A DNA stretch of 64,000 bases from positions 62,001-126,000 of the forward strand of contig JAEYWX010000009.1 in assembly GCA_023428755.1 (NCBI GenBank), given 5' to 3'. Below, in pieces: positions 38,141 through 46,544 of this stretch. The position numbers and the translations under genes are program-made. The notes beneath the pieces were generated by a model. It did no database searches. It saw nothing but the letters and a program-made list of their open reading frames with translations, and was not told where the DNA came from. The stretch's first letter is position 1; each line of letters opens with the position of its first letter. This DNA comes from Bacteroidota bacterium (GTDB lineage Bacteria; Bacteroidota; Bacteroidia; Chitinophagales; Chitinophagaceae).

Positions 38141-39169
38141 ATGAAGTGTAACCGTATTATTGGGGCTGCTATAATCTTTTTGTTGTTGCAGGTTGCTGCA
38201 TCAGCACAGGATCTGCATTTCTCTCAATTCATGAATTCGCCCTTAACTACCAATCCGGCGAATACGGGTTTTATTCCTGAAGCCGATTACAGAATTGGCG
38301 GCAACTTCCGTAGCCAGTGGACATCCATTCCCGTGCCGTATAAAACTGCCAGTGTGTGGGGCGATGTGCAGATACTGCGTAATAAAATCGACAATGGCTG
38401 GGTAGGCGTTGGTGCCGTGTTATTGAATGATGTGGCGGGGCGTGGGAATCTGCGTTCCAATAAAGTATATGCATCGGTGGCGTATCATCAAATGATCGGG
38501 TTGAGCAGTTTGCTCAGTGCCGGTTTCAATGCAGGTTATGCAAACAAGCGGATTGACGTAACTAAATTCACCTTCGATAATCAATGGAACGGAAAATTCT
38601 TTGATGCAGGTGCGCCCAATGGCGAAGCTTTATTAACTAATCCGAGCTCATCATATTTTGATTTGCAGGTGGGGTTGAATTATGCATACTTCCCAACCGA
38701 GAATACGTATTTCAATGCCGGTGTTTCGGTACATCATATCAATCAACCCAAAGAAACATTTTTCACCAACGGAACCAATGAAGTACCCCGCAGGTATATC
38801 GGTTTCCTCAACGGTAGTTTCAAAGTAAACGATGATTGGATCGTAAATCCCAATGCATATTTCTCATCGCAGGCAAGAGCAAATGAATTTGTTTTAGGTG
38901 GTAACCTTGCTTACAATGCAATGGGCGATGGAAGTGTGGTTGTTTTTGGCGGCGCATACTATCGCTGGGCAGATGCTGCCATTGCAATGATCGGGCTGGA
39001 GTGGAAAGACATCCGCTTTACATTTACATACGATGCTACTATGAGCAACCTCACCCGTTTCAACGGAGCCAACGGAGCATACGAATTTTCATTGATCAAG
39101 AATGGTTATTACAATGAAGCGTTTGGTGATAAGAACCAACGGAGACAGAGTTTGTGTCCGAGGTTTTAA
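38141..39169 (+). CDS. PorP/SprF-family T9SS outer-membrane protein
   Basis: This 342-residue protein has a signal peptide (about 1-22) and the family hallmark HFSQFMNSPLTTNPANTGF just after it, then alternating strands of a predicted beta-barrel (DYRIGGNFRSQWTSIPVPYK, VWGDVQILRNKIDNGWVGVG, DIRFTFTYDATMSNL). PorP/SprF proteins act with T9SS to bind type B cargo at the surface; in gliding species SprF is needed for SprB. The gene lies 87 bases after the type B cargo gene, which is the classic arrangement, so it most likely serves that cargo specifically. Confidence 0.95.
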   Translation: MKCNRIIGAAIIFLLLQVAASAQDLHFSQFMNSPLTTNPANTGFIPEADYRIGGNFRSQWTSIPVPYKTASVWGDVQILRNKIDNGWVGVGAVLLNDVAGRGNLRSNKVYASVAYHQMIGLSSLLSAGFNAGYANKRIDVTKFTFDNQWNGKFFDAGAPNGEALLTNPSSSYFDLQVGLNYAYFPTENTYFNAGVSVHHINQPKETFFTNGTNEVPRRYIGFLNGSFKVNDDWIVNPNAYFSSQARANEFVLGGNLAYNAMGDGSVVVFGGAYYRWADAAIAMIGLEWKDIRFTFTYDATMSNLTRFNGANGAYEFSLIKNGYYNEAFGDKNQRRQSLCPRF

Positions 39170-39225
39170 GAACCCATTAAATTCAGGAATATTTATAGTA
39201 ATTTAGAATTACAATTCATCATAGC

Positions 39226-39429
39226 ATGAGTATTACAGAGCAAATTGTTACTGATAAAAAAGGGAAACCAATTGCAGTTCAAATTCCGGTTGATCAGTAT
39301 AAGAAATTACTTGAATTGGCGGAGGAAATGGAAGACATACGTGCTTTTGACAAGGCGATGAAACGTAAGCAAAAATTTATTCCACTTAAGCAAGCTGTAG
39401 CTGAATTGAGGAAACAACGAAAGAAATAA
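39226..39429 (+). CDS. Antitoxin of a RelE-type toxin-antitoxin pair
   Basis: This 67-residue protein begins with a strand and turn typical of Phd/YefM-like antitoxins (IVTDKKGKPIAVQIPVDQYK), followed by a charged helical C-terminus (LAEEMEDIRAFDKAMKRKQK) that would wrap the toxin. The toxin gene begins 2 nt after its stop. It is expected to bind the toxin and its own promoter. The N-terminal domain is shorter than a full Phd, so the DNA-binding class is uncertain. The T-A pair lies alone between unrelated genes. Confidence 0.85.
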   Translation: MSITEQIVTDKKGKPIAVQIPVDQYKKLLELAEEMEDIRAFDKAMKRKQKFIPLKQAVAELRKQRKK

Positions 39430-39431
39430 TC

Positions 39432-39683
39432 ATGTACGAAGTACAGATTGAGCGAACGGCACAGAAGCAACTTCAAAAAATACCTGCCCCGCATTTTAAC
39501 AGGATCATAAAAGCTATTTATGCACTTGGCGCTAATCCACGGCCTCATGGGTTTAAAAAGCTATCAGGACGTGATGGCTATCGAATCCGTATCGGCGATT
39601 ACAGAGTTATTTATTTGATTGAAGATGCCGTCTTGAAAGTGTTTGTAATTGAAATAGGTCACCGAAAAGAAATATACGATTAA
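39432..39683 (+). CDS. RelE/ParE-family toxin
   Basis: This 83-residue protein shows the RelE fold pattern: MYEVQIERTAQKQLQKIP at the start, then KAIYALGANPRPHGFKKLSG, RDGYRIRIGDYRVIYLIEDA and VFVIEIGHRKEIYD at the end. The basic and catalytic-type residues of mRNA-cleaving RelE members are present in the RIRIGDYRVIY and GHRKEIY segments. The upstream gene 2 nt away is the antitoxin. RelE toxins cut mRNA on the ribosome, whereas ParE relatives poison gyrase; the arrangement and ending favour RelE. Confidence 0.9.
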   Translation: MYEVQIERTAQKQLQKIPAPHFNRIIKAIYALGANPRPHGFKKLSGRDGYRIRIGDYRVIYLIEDAVLKVFVIEIGHRKEIYD

Positions 39684-39776
39684 GCTGAAGCAGCGAAAGA
39701 GTAAAACGAACACTCAATCATCGAATAGATTTTGTTCCCTGCTCATCCTTTCCGAATTTCGCCCAAACTACAGCAC

Positions 39777-41195
39777 ATGATTTCTGTTGATAAGTATGCA
39801 AAAGTTGAGCTTGACATTGTTCAGCAGCTCAAGGCCATTGTTGGGGAGCAATATGTATTTGCAGATGAAGAATCGCTCAGCAGGTATGCGCATGATGAAA
39901 CGGAGAATCTGCATTTTCCACCCGAAGTGGTCGTAAAGCCACGCACAACAGAAGAGATTAGTCGCATCATGAAGCTGTGCAATGACGCATTGATTCCAGT
40001 AACGCCACGTGGCGCAGGAACCGGGCTTGCCGGTGCAGCATTGGCCGATAAAGGAGGTGTGTTACTGTCAACCGAACGTTTGAATTCCATTTTAAAGATC
40101 GATGAACGCAATCACCAGGTAATTACAGAACCTGGCGTTATCACTGAAGTGTTAATGGAAGAAGTAAAGAAGGTTGGTTTGTTTTATCCGCCCGATCCCA
40201 GCAGCAGGGGCAGTTGTTTTATTGGAGGCAATATTGCTGCCAACAGCGGCGGGCCAAAAGCGGTGAAGTATGGTGTGGTGCGTGATTATGTGTTGAACCT
40301 GGAAGTGGTATTGCCCAATGGGGAAGTGATTTGGACAGGTGCGAACGTATTGAAAAATTCAACGGGTTATAATCTTACACATCTCATTGTTGGTAGCGAA
40401 GGAACATTGGGCATTGTCACGAAAATTGTATTGCGGTTAATTCCATTGCCGAAATACGATCTGTTGATGCTGGTACCGTTCCGGAATTTAGAACAGGCAG
40501 GTGAAGCAGTGAGTGAAATTTTTCGTGCAGGTTTTGTGCCCAGTGGATTGGAGTTGGTGGAGATCGATGCATTGAAGATCGTAAGCACAATGGTAGATAG
40601 TTCAGCTGTTCCGGTAACAGACGATACAGCAGCGCATCTCATTATTGAAGTAGATGGAAATGATATGGATGTGCTGATGAAAGACATGGAAGCAATTAGC
40701 GAACTGTTAACGAAATATGATATTGGTGAATTGTACTTTGCAGATGATGCACAACAGAAAGCAGAGTTATGGAAACTGCGTCGCAGGGTAGCAGAAGCGG
40801 TGAAACTGGCGGGTTATACAATTGAAGAAGATACCGTAGTGCCAAGAGCCGAGTTGCCTGCGCTGATCAAAGGAGTGAAAGCCTTAGGCAAACAATATGA
40901 TTTTAAAGTAGTGTGTTACGGTCATGCAGGTGATGGCAACCTGCACATCCGCATTTTTAAAGAAGGAACACCCAACAGCTACGGCAATGCAGAAATGAAC
41001 AAATGTCTGCGTGCCATGTTTGAAGTAGTACATCAGCTTGGTGGAACCATCAGCGGCGAACATGGTGTTGGCTTGATCCAAAAAAGTTACATGGACATTG
41101 TAATGAAAGAGGCCAATCTGAAATTGATGCGTGAAATAAAACGTGCTTTCGATCCAAACAATATTTTAAACCCGGGAAAAATATTTGACCTGTAA
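39777..41195 (+). CDS. FAD-linked oxidase, GlcD/D-lactate dehydrogenase-like
   Basis: The start is placed at ATG 39777 (MISVDKYAKVELDIVQQL); the upstream TTG would add 15 residues. The product is 472 residues, normal for the family. The N-terminal FAD_binding_4 domain shows VTPRGAGTGLAGAAL, GGNIAANSGGPKAVKYG and GSEGTLGIVTKIVLRL. The C-terminal FAD-oxidase_C domain contains VCYGHAGDGNLHIRIF (conserved His residues) and GGTISGEHGVGLIQK. It oxidises a 2-hydroxy acid such as glycolate or D-lactate. No GlcE or GlcF genes are adjacent, so it may be the single-subunit type. Substrate cannot be told from sequence. Confidence 0.93.
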   Translation: MISVDKYAKVELDIVQQLKAIVGEQYVFADEESLSRYAHDETENLHFPPEVVVKPRTTEEISRIMKLCNDALIPVTPRGAGTGLAGAALADKGGVLLSTERLNSILKIDERNHQVITEPGVITEVLMEEVKKVGLFYPPDPSSRGSCFIGGNIAANSGGPKAVKYGVVRDYVLNLEVVLPNGEVIWTGANVLKNSTGYNLTHLIVGSEGTLGIVTKIVLRLIPLPKYDLLMLVPFRNLEQAGEAVSEIFRAGFVPSGLELVEIDALKIVSTMVDSSAVPVTDDTAAHLIIEVDGNDMDVLMKDMEAISELLTKYDIGELYFADDAQQKAELWKLRRRVAEAVKLAGYTIEEDTVVPRAELPALIKGVKALGKQYDFKVVCYGHAGDGNLHIRIFKEGTPNSYGNAEMNKCLRAMFEVVHQLGGTISGEHGVGLIQKSYMDIVMKEANLKLMREIKRAFDPNNILNPGKIFDL

Positions 41196-41210
41196 TTAAA
41201 CCTGTCAATC

Positions 41211-41780
41211 ATGAAAAAAACTCTTTTACTATTAATGCTCTTTATTCATTCTGCACTTTTGTTTGCACAGTATGAGGATGAAGAAGAAAAAGGATTCAAG
41301 CGTGACCGGTTGTTTATAGGTTCGGGTATTAACGTCGGCTTTTCTCAAGGCTGGATATTGGGATTGAATCCCGAAGTGGGCTACAGTTTAACGAATTTTC
41401 TCGATGCTGGTATTGCAACCAATGTCAATTACATCACACAAAATTTAGGACAAGGGGTTCGGTATCGTTTTTTTGCACTGGGAGGTGGGCCCTATGTAAG
41501 AGGCTGGATCATGAATCAATTTTTTATCACCAGCCAATTTGAGTTTAATCGAATTACAGAAAGATTAACGGGCACATTTGAACCCGAACGAAGTATCTAT
41601 ACAGCGCCAAGCTTATTAGTTGGTGCAGGATGGGGCAGCAGACAAATGGGGCGGTCGCAATTTTTTACAAGTATCATGGTCGATGTGCTGCGAAATCCCA
41701 ATTCGCCTTATATCGACAGGCAATCAAATACTTTGCTTCCTGTGTTCCGTACAGGATTTATGTTTTATCTGAAACCATGA
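41211..41780 (+). CDS. Predicted small outer-membrane beta-barrel protein
   Basis: This 189-residue protein has a signal peptide (MKKTLLLLMLFIHSALLFAQ), a short acidic patch (YEDEEEKG) and then alternating hydrophobic strands with aromatic girdle residues (RLFIGSGINVGFSQGWILGL, VGYSLTNFLDAGIATNVNY, FFALGGGPYVRGWIMNQFF). The chain ends with FRTGFMFYLKP, a terminal Phe/Tyr-rich strand usual for outer-membrane barrels. It follows the GlcD-like gene by 15 bases and is probably cotranscribed. The function is unknown; no specific family is recognised. Confidence 0.75.
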   Translation: MKKTLLLLMLFIHSALLFAQYEDEEEKGFKRDRLFIGSGINVGFSQGWILGLNPEVGYSLTNFLDAGIATNVNYITQNLGQGVRYRFFALGGGPYVRGWIMNQFFITSQFEFNRITERLTGTFEPERSIYTAPSLLVGAGWGSRQMGRSQFFTSIMVDVLRNPNSPYIDRQSNTLLPVFRTGFMFYLKP

Positions 41781-41788
41781 CGTCAACC

Positions 41789-42319
41789 TCAGGCAAAAAT
41801 AGCAGCAGGCTCATTTACTACTACAATCCTGTCTTCTAATGTTTCATACAAAAAATCTTCGTTGTACATATGACGGATGTGTGCAATCAAATGATCGTAA
41901 AAGCCATTGCTGTTTACCAGAAATATTTTTTTGCTGTGTATCTTCAGTGTGTTCCAGGTAAGCATTTCAAACAGTTCGTCGAGTGTGCCATAACCGCCGG
42001 ATAGAATAATGGCTGCATCACATAATTCGTACATCATTTTTTTACGTACATGCATATCCGTTACTACATGCAATTCAGTAATGGCTTTGTGTTGTGCTTC
42101 CCATTCCAGTAATACTTCCGGAATTACGCCCACCACCTGTCCATGGCCTTCCATCACGGCATCTGCAACAGCACCCATTATTCCTTTTCCACCACCACCA
42201 TACACCAGTTTAATATTTTTTGCAGCGAGTAAATGCCCCAACTCTTTTGCATGTTGTATAAAGATGGGATCAGCGCCGGATTTTGATCCGCAAAAAACAG
42301 CCAATGAAGAAAATTGCAT
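41789..42319 (-). CDS. LOG-family protein (TIGR00730-like Rossmann fold)
   Basis: The start is placed at 42319 (MQFSSLAVFCGSKSGADP); the longer frame begins with an unlikely extension. The product is 176 residues. The family motifs are KLVYGGGGKGIMGAVADAVM and a second motif read as LSGGYGTLDELFEML. The family consensus there is PGGxGTxxE; the leading Pro is Ser here, while GG, GT and the Glu (DE) remain. LOG enzymes release cytokinin bases or hydrolyse nucleotide 5'-monophosphates to base and ribose 5-phosphate. It is convergent with the outer-membrane protein gene and divergent from the symporter gene. The effect of the Ser is unknown. Confidence 0.9.
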   Translation of the reverse strand: MQFSSLAVFCGSKSGADPIFIQHAKELGHLLAAKNIKLVYGGGGKGIMGAVADAVMEGHGQVVGVIPEVLLEWEAQHKAITELHVVTDMHVRKKMMYELCDAAIILSGGYGTLDELFEMLTWNTLKIHSKKIFLVNSNGFYDHLIAHIRHMYNEDFLYETLEDRIVVVNEPAAIFA

Positions 42320-42399
42320 AACGATTAAATATGACGCAAAGTAAGGAAACTGGTTCATCGTTCGATTAATTCTTTATCTTCATTTTTAAACAATCCGGT

Positions 42400-43944
42400 A
42401 TGTCGCCATTATTGCTTTTCTCATTTGTATTTGGCTATTTTCTGTTATTGCTTGCTGTGGCCTGGTACACATCTAAAAACTCCAACAACGATTCGTTTTT
42501 TATTGGTAACCGCAGCAGCAACTGGATGTTGGTGGCGTTTGGAATGATCGGTACATCGCTCAGCGGTGTTACGTTTGTAAGTGTACCAGGAACTGTGGGT
42601 GCTGCAGGCTTTGCCTATTTTCAAGTGGTGATTGGATATTTCCTGGGTTACCTGGTAATAGCGTATGTGTTATTGCCGCTGTATTACAAAATGAATCTTA
42701 CGTCCATTTACAATTATCTGGAGCACAGGTTTGGAATGACCAGTTATAAAACCGGTGCATCGTATTTCATTTTGTCCCGCACATTGGGAGCTACCGCACG
42801 GATGTACCTGGTAGTAAATATTCTGCAGATATTTATCCTCGATGCAATGGGGGTTCCGTTTTGGGTAACTGCATTGGTGATCTTGATTTTGATTTTACTC
42901 TACACGTTTGAGGGTGGTGTAAAAACCATTGTGTACACCGATACGCTGCAAACAAGTTGTATGCTCATTGGATTGGTGGTATGCATCATTGCCATTATGA
43001 ACAAAATGGATTTCAGCTTTTCACAAACCATGGGGCAACTGAGTGAGAAAGGAATGCTGAAGATATTTAATACAGATGTAAAAGCGTCCGGCTTTTTTGT
43101 AAAGCAGATATTAGGTGGCACATTTATCACTATAGCCATGACGGGCCTTGACCAGGAAATGATGCAAAAAAACATCAGCGTTCGTACATTAAAAGATTCA
43201 CAAAAAAATGTAATGACGCTCAGCTTTGTGTTGTTGTTTGTAAACTTTCTTTTCCTGTTGATGGGCGGTTTATTATATCTCTATGCCGGTGCCAACGGAT
43301 TGGAAGTGAAAGGTGATGATCTGTTCCCGGCCATTGCATTAGGAAATTACCTGTCAGTTGCCATTGGAATTATTTTTATTATTGGATTGATCTCTGCGTT
43401 ATTTCCAAGTGCCGATGGTGCATTAACCGCACTTACGTCCTCTTTTTGTATTGATATATTAGGATTGAAACGCCGTAACGATCTGGATGAAAAAGGAAAA
43501 CGGAAAACACGTTTAACCGTGCATCTCACATTTACTGTTATCTTTTTCCTGTGTGTGATGTTATTCAAGTGGATCGATGATAAATCGATCATTGATGTGA
43601 TCCTGAAAGTGGCAGGTTATACCTACGGTCCTTTGCTGGGCTTATTTGCATTTGGTATTTTAACCAAGCGGCAGATCAATGATAAAAAAAGTCTGCTGGT
43701 GTGTATTGCCGCTCCATTGCTGGTAATTGGGATCGACATGATCAACAATGCAGAATGGTTTGTAAGCAAACTTCAACTGACTGGAGATACGGGAACAGCT
43801 CTTACGAATTTCTCCCAATCAATCTTCGGTGGGTTTAAGATCGGTATTGAACTGCTGATCATTAACGGGCTGTTTACCTTTATTGGCTTGTGGATGATCT
43901 CGCATAAACAAGAGAATCAACAGGCAAGTGGAAATTTGCAATAA
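42400..43944 (+). CDS. Sodium:solute symporter (SSS family)
   Basis: This 514-residue protein has about 13-14 membrane helices. Family markers: helix 1 starts LLFSFVFGYFLLLLAVAWY, then FFIGNRSSNWMLVAFGMIGT and SLSGVTFVSVPGTVGAAGF (the usual Na-binding helix region), and SALFPSADGALTALTSSFC near the second sodium-binding helix. Substrates of SSS carriers include sugars, proline, pantothenate and sialic acid; no residue here decides. No partner gene or regulator is adjacent. The stop codon lies inside a short direct repeat (gcaataagcaat). Confidence 0.92.
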   Translation: MSPLLLFSFVFGYFLLLLAVAWYTSKNSNNDSFFIGNRSSNWMLVAFGMIGTSLSGVTFVSVPGTVGAAGFAYFQVVIGYFLGYLVIAYVLLPLYYKMNLTSIYNYLEHRFGMTSYKTGASYFILSRTLGATARMYLVVNILQIFILDAMGVPFWVTALVILILILLYTFEGGVKTIVYTDTLQTSCMLIGLVVCIIAIMNKMDFSFSQTMGQLSEKGMLKIFNTDVKASGFFVKQILGGTFITIAMTGLDQEMMQKNISVRTLKDSQKNVMTLSFVLLFVNFLFLLMGGLLYLYAGANGLEVKGDDLFPAIALGNYLSVAIGIIFIIGLISALFPSADGALTALTSSFCIDILGLKRRNDLDEKGKRKTRLTVHLTFTVIFFLCVMLFKWIDDKSIIDVILKVAGYTYGPLLGLFAFGILTKRQINDKKSLLVCIAAPLLVIGIDMINNAEWFVSKLQLTGDTGTALTNFSQSIFGGFKIGIELLIINGLFTFIGLWMISHKQENQQASGNLQ

Positions 43945-44035
43945 GCAATCTTCAATAGGCAATAAGCAATGCATAATTTTCATGGGAAGCGTTAACAAAG
44001 CATAGCGGCTTTGCCAATTAGCTATTGCCTATTGC
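43938..44035. repeat. Short direct and inverted repeats around the symporter stop
   Basis: The 12-mer gcaataagcaat occurs at 43938-43949 and 43959-43970 (21-base period). The word caataggcaata at 43953-43964 recurs as its exact inverse tattgcctattg at 44023-44034. The first copy contains the stop codon of the symporter. These low-complexity repeats may act as a terminator or as a mobile intergenic repeat. Confidence 0.6.
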
Positions 44036-44064
44036 GTATTTTCCAGCTATCTCTTTTATCTTTG
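44032..44064 (+). promoter_or_regulatory. Predicted Bacteroidota promoter
   Basis: TTG at 44032-44034 and TATCTTTG at 44057-44064 fit the TTG/TAnnTTTG pattern with a 22-base spacer. The GTG start of the methyltransferase lies 15 bases downstream, so the leader is very short. Confidence 0.45.
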
Positions 44065-44079
44065 CCGAAACGTTAGTAC

Positions 44080-44718
44080 GTGGAGTTGATCAACCCGCAA
44101 GCCGAAGCATATGCCAGCCTATTCTCTTCACAGGAAGATGCCGTGCTCAAAAGCATTGCTGCAGAAACGGAACAGGCACATGCACAGCCACACATGTTAA
44201 GCGGGCAACTCCAGGGACAGTTCCTTGAAATCATCAGCAAACTTGTACAGCCCACTCGTATTTTGGAAATCGGTACCATGGTAGGCTACAGCAGTATTTG
44301 TCTGGCAAAAGGATTGACTGCCGGCGGCAAGCTGCATACCATTGAGCTGCGGGAACAGGATGCCGCACTGGCAAAAAACAATTTTATCAGAGCTGGGCTG
44401 AATGAGAAGATTCAACTGCATGTGGGCAATGCGCTGGATATTATTCCCCAGTTGAACGAAACATGGGATATGGTATTTATCGATGCCGATAAAACAGGCT
44501 ATGCACAATACTACGCTATGGTAAAACCCCGTTTAAGAAGCGGTGGATTACTGTTGGCCGATAATGTGCTGTTTCATGGTGATGTGCTGGAACAGCCCAT
44601 CAAAGGGAAAAATGCAAAAGCTATCCATGCCTTTAATGAAATGGTGAGTGCTGATGATGAAGTAGAAAAGATGATGTTAACATTGAGAGACGGATTGTTT
44701 CTCATTCGAAAAAAATAA
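44080..44718 (+). CDS. O-methyltransferase (family 3, SAM-dependent)
   Basis: This 212-residue protein starts at GTG 44080. Motif I is ILEIGTMVGYSS (about 61-72), followed by GGKLHTIELREQDAALAK, the catalytic metal region WDMVFIDADKTGYAQYY and GGLLLADNVLFHGDV. The two Asp in IDAD and the Asp-Asn in LADN match the Mg-dependent catechol/caffeoyl-CoA class. Substrate unknown. It opens an operon: 7 bases to the LysM glucosaminidase gene, then 5 bases to hpt. Confidence 0.93.
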   Translation: MELINPQAEAYASLFSSQEDAVLKSIAAETEQAHAQPHMLSGQLQGQFLEIISKLVQPTRILEIGTMVGYSSICLAKGLTAGGKLHTIELREQDAALAKNNFIRAGLNEKIQLHVGNALDIIPQLNETWDMVFIDADKTGYAQYYAMVKPRLRSGGLLLADNVLFHGDVLEQPIKGKNAKAIHAFNEMVSADDEVEKMMLTLRDGLFLIRKK

Positions 44719-44725
44719 ATAGTAT

Positions 44726-45952
44726 ATGAAGCGACTGGTTTATTTATTATTTGCTCTGTCGATGGCAACAATGCTGCATGCGCAGAACATGACCATTGAA
44801 GAGTACATCAACACCTACAAAGATCTTGCAGTGCAGGAAATGATCCGTACAGGTGTTCCGGCTTCTATTACATTGGCACAAGGGATAGTTGAAACCGAAA
44901 GCGGCAACAGTAAACTGGTAAAAAAATCAAACAATCATTTTGGCATCAAGTGTAAAGAAACATGGACCGGTCCAACGGTAAGTCATGATGATGATGCCCG
45001 TGGTGAATGTTTCCGAAAGTATGAAAGTGCTGAGCAGTCGTACATTGATCATTCCGATTTTTTACGCACACGAAAGCACTATCATTTTCTTTTCGGTCTT
45101 GATCCTGCTGATTACAAAGCATGGGCATATGGGTTGAAGAAAGCCGGTTACGCAACCAATCCGGCTTATCCGCAAATGCTCATCAAGTACATTGAGAAAT
45201 ACAATCTGAATGAGTATTCATTGATCGCCTTGGGTAAGAAAAAAGCAGAGGAGCCATTTATTGTAAAAACAGAGCAACCGGTTATTTCGGAGCAGCCTGT
45301 TACTACAACTGTTCAGCAAACGATCACTCCGGCAGAGGTACAGCAAACATCAGATGTTGTAAAGGAAATCATCAAAAAGCCTGTTGTCAATTATCCTTCC
45401 GGTGAATTTAAGATCAACGAAACAAAAGTTATTTATGCAACACAGGGAACAGCGTTTCTTGCCATCGCTCAAAAATACAATCTGCCATTAAAGTGGTTGT
45501 TTGATTTTAATGATCTCAAAGAAGCGGAAGTAGTAGAGCAGGATCAACTCATTTTCCTGCAACGCAAGCGTCTTGTGGGTGCTAATCCGTTTCATGTAGT
45601 GGCAAGCGGTGAAACGGTTTATGATATTGCACAGGCACAAGGTATTCGTTTGGAAGCATTGCTGAAATTGAACCAGATACCTGTAAACAAACAACCGGCA
45701 ACAGGTGAGCAATTGTATTTGCAATCGCCTGCTCCCGCAGCGCCAAAGCTTTATACAGCTGCTGTAAATGCATCAAATGCAGAGACCAATGCAGTTGCAG
45801 CGAATGAGATCATTGTACATTTGGTACAACCCAAAGAAACATTGTACAGCATTTCAAAAAAGTACAATGTACCCTTGGAACAAATTCGGCAATGGAATAA
45901 GTTGGCAGGAACAGATTTGAAAGAAGGAACAGAGCTCATCATCAATAAATAA
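44726..45952 (+). CDS. Exported GH73 glucosaminidase with LysM domains
   Basis: This 408-residue protein has a signal peptide (MKRLVYLLFALSMATMLHAQ). The GH73 domain (25-170) contains ASITLAQGIVETESGNSK, where Glu56 aligns with the catalytic Glu, then NNHFGIKC and GYATNPAYPQMLIKYIEKYN. A threonine/valine-rich linker precedes LysM-like segments near 242, 288 and 364, of which the clearest are ETVYDIAQAQGIRLEALLK and ETLYSISKKYNVPLEQIRQW. It cleaves peptidoglycan glycan strands, with LysM binding the wall. It is cotranscribed between the O-methyltransferase and hpt genes, a grouping seen in other Bacteroidota. Confidence 0.94.
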   Translation: MKRLVYLLFALSMATMLHAQNMTIEEYINTYKDLAVQEMIRTGVPASITLAQGIVETESGNSKLVKKSNNHFGIKCKETWTGPTVSHDDDARGECFRKYESAEQSYIDHSDFLRTRKHYHFLFGLDPADYKAWAYGLKKAGYATNPAYPQMLIKYIEKYNLNEYSLIALGKKKAEEPFIVKTEQPVISEQPVTTTVQQTITPAEVQQTSDVVKEIIKKPVVNYPSGEFKINETKVIYATQGTAFLAIAQKYNLPLKWLFDFNDLKEAEVVEQDQLIFLQRKRLVGANPFHVVASGETVYDIAQAQGIRLEALLKLNQIPVNKQPATGEQLYLQSPAPAAPKLYTAAVNASNAETNAVAANEIIVHLVQPKETLYSISKKYNVPLEQIRQWNKLAGTDLKEGTELIINK

Positions 45953-45957
45953 AACGA

Positions 45958-46506
45958 ATGGCAGACATCATCAAAGTCCACGATAAGTATTTTGTTCCTT
46001 ACATGACAGAAGTGACCGTTCTCGAACGGATTGCTCAACTGGCTGCACAGATCGATAACGATTATGCAGGTAAAAGACCGTTATTCATTGCTATACTCAA
46101 TGGTTCGTTCATGTTTGCGTCTGATTTGTTTAAATATATCAGCATTGAAGCTGAGATATGTTTTATTAAACTGGCTTCGTACAAAGGAACAAAATCAACC
46201 GGGCAGGTGATTACAGCCATTGGACTTGATACTGATATTGTAGACAGGCATGTGATTGTGCTGGAGGATATTATTGATACCGGTAAAACCATGAATGAGT
46301 TTTTGCCACAATTGCAACATCAGCAACCGGCTTCCTTAAAGATCGCTGCATTGCTACACAAGCCGGAAGCAACAGCGTACCCTATCACAATTGATTACTT
46401 AGGGTTTTCAGTACCAGATAAATTTTTATTGGGTTATGGGTTGGATTACGATGGTCTTGGCCGTAACCTCAAAGAGATTTACCAGTTAACGGAAACTCCT
46501 TCCTGA
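45958..46506 (+). CDS. hpt: Hypoxanthine phosphoribosyltransferase
   Basis: This 182-residue protein carries the PRPP-binding motif VLEDIIDTGKTM at 101-112 (Glu103, Asp104, Asp107, Thr108). An early loop LNGSFMFASDLFKYI and the segment IKLASYKGTKSTGQV are typical of Hpt. The C-terminal segment YLGFSVPDKFLLGYGLDYDG carries the purine-binding and dimer contacts. It salvages hypoxanthine (and often guanine) to IMP/GMP. It begins 5 bases after the glucosaminidase stop, as last gene of the operon. Confidence 0.95.
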   Translation: MADIIKVHDKYFVPYMTEVTVLERIAQLAAQIDNDYAGKRPLFIAILNGSFMFASDLFKYISIEAEICFIKLASYKGTKSTGQVITAIGLDTDIVDRHVIVLEDIIDTGKTMNEFLPQLQHQQPASLKIAALLHKPEATAYPITIDYLGFSVPDKFLLGYGLDYDGLGRNLKEIYQLTETPS

Positions 46507-46544
46507 TTTACCAATTACTAACCCGGTAATGCAGGAATACAACT

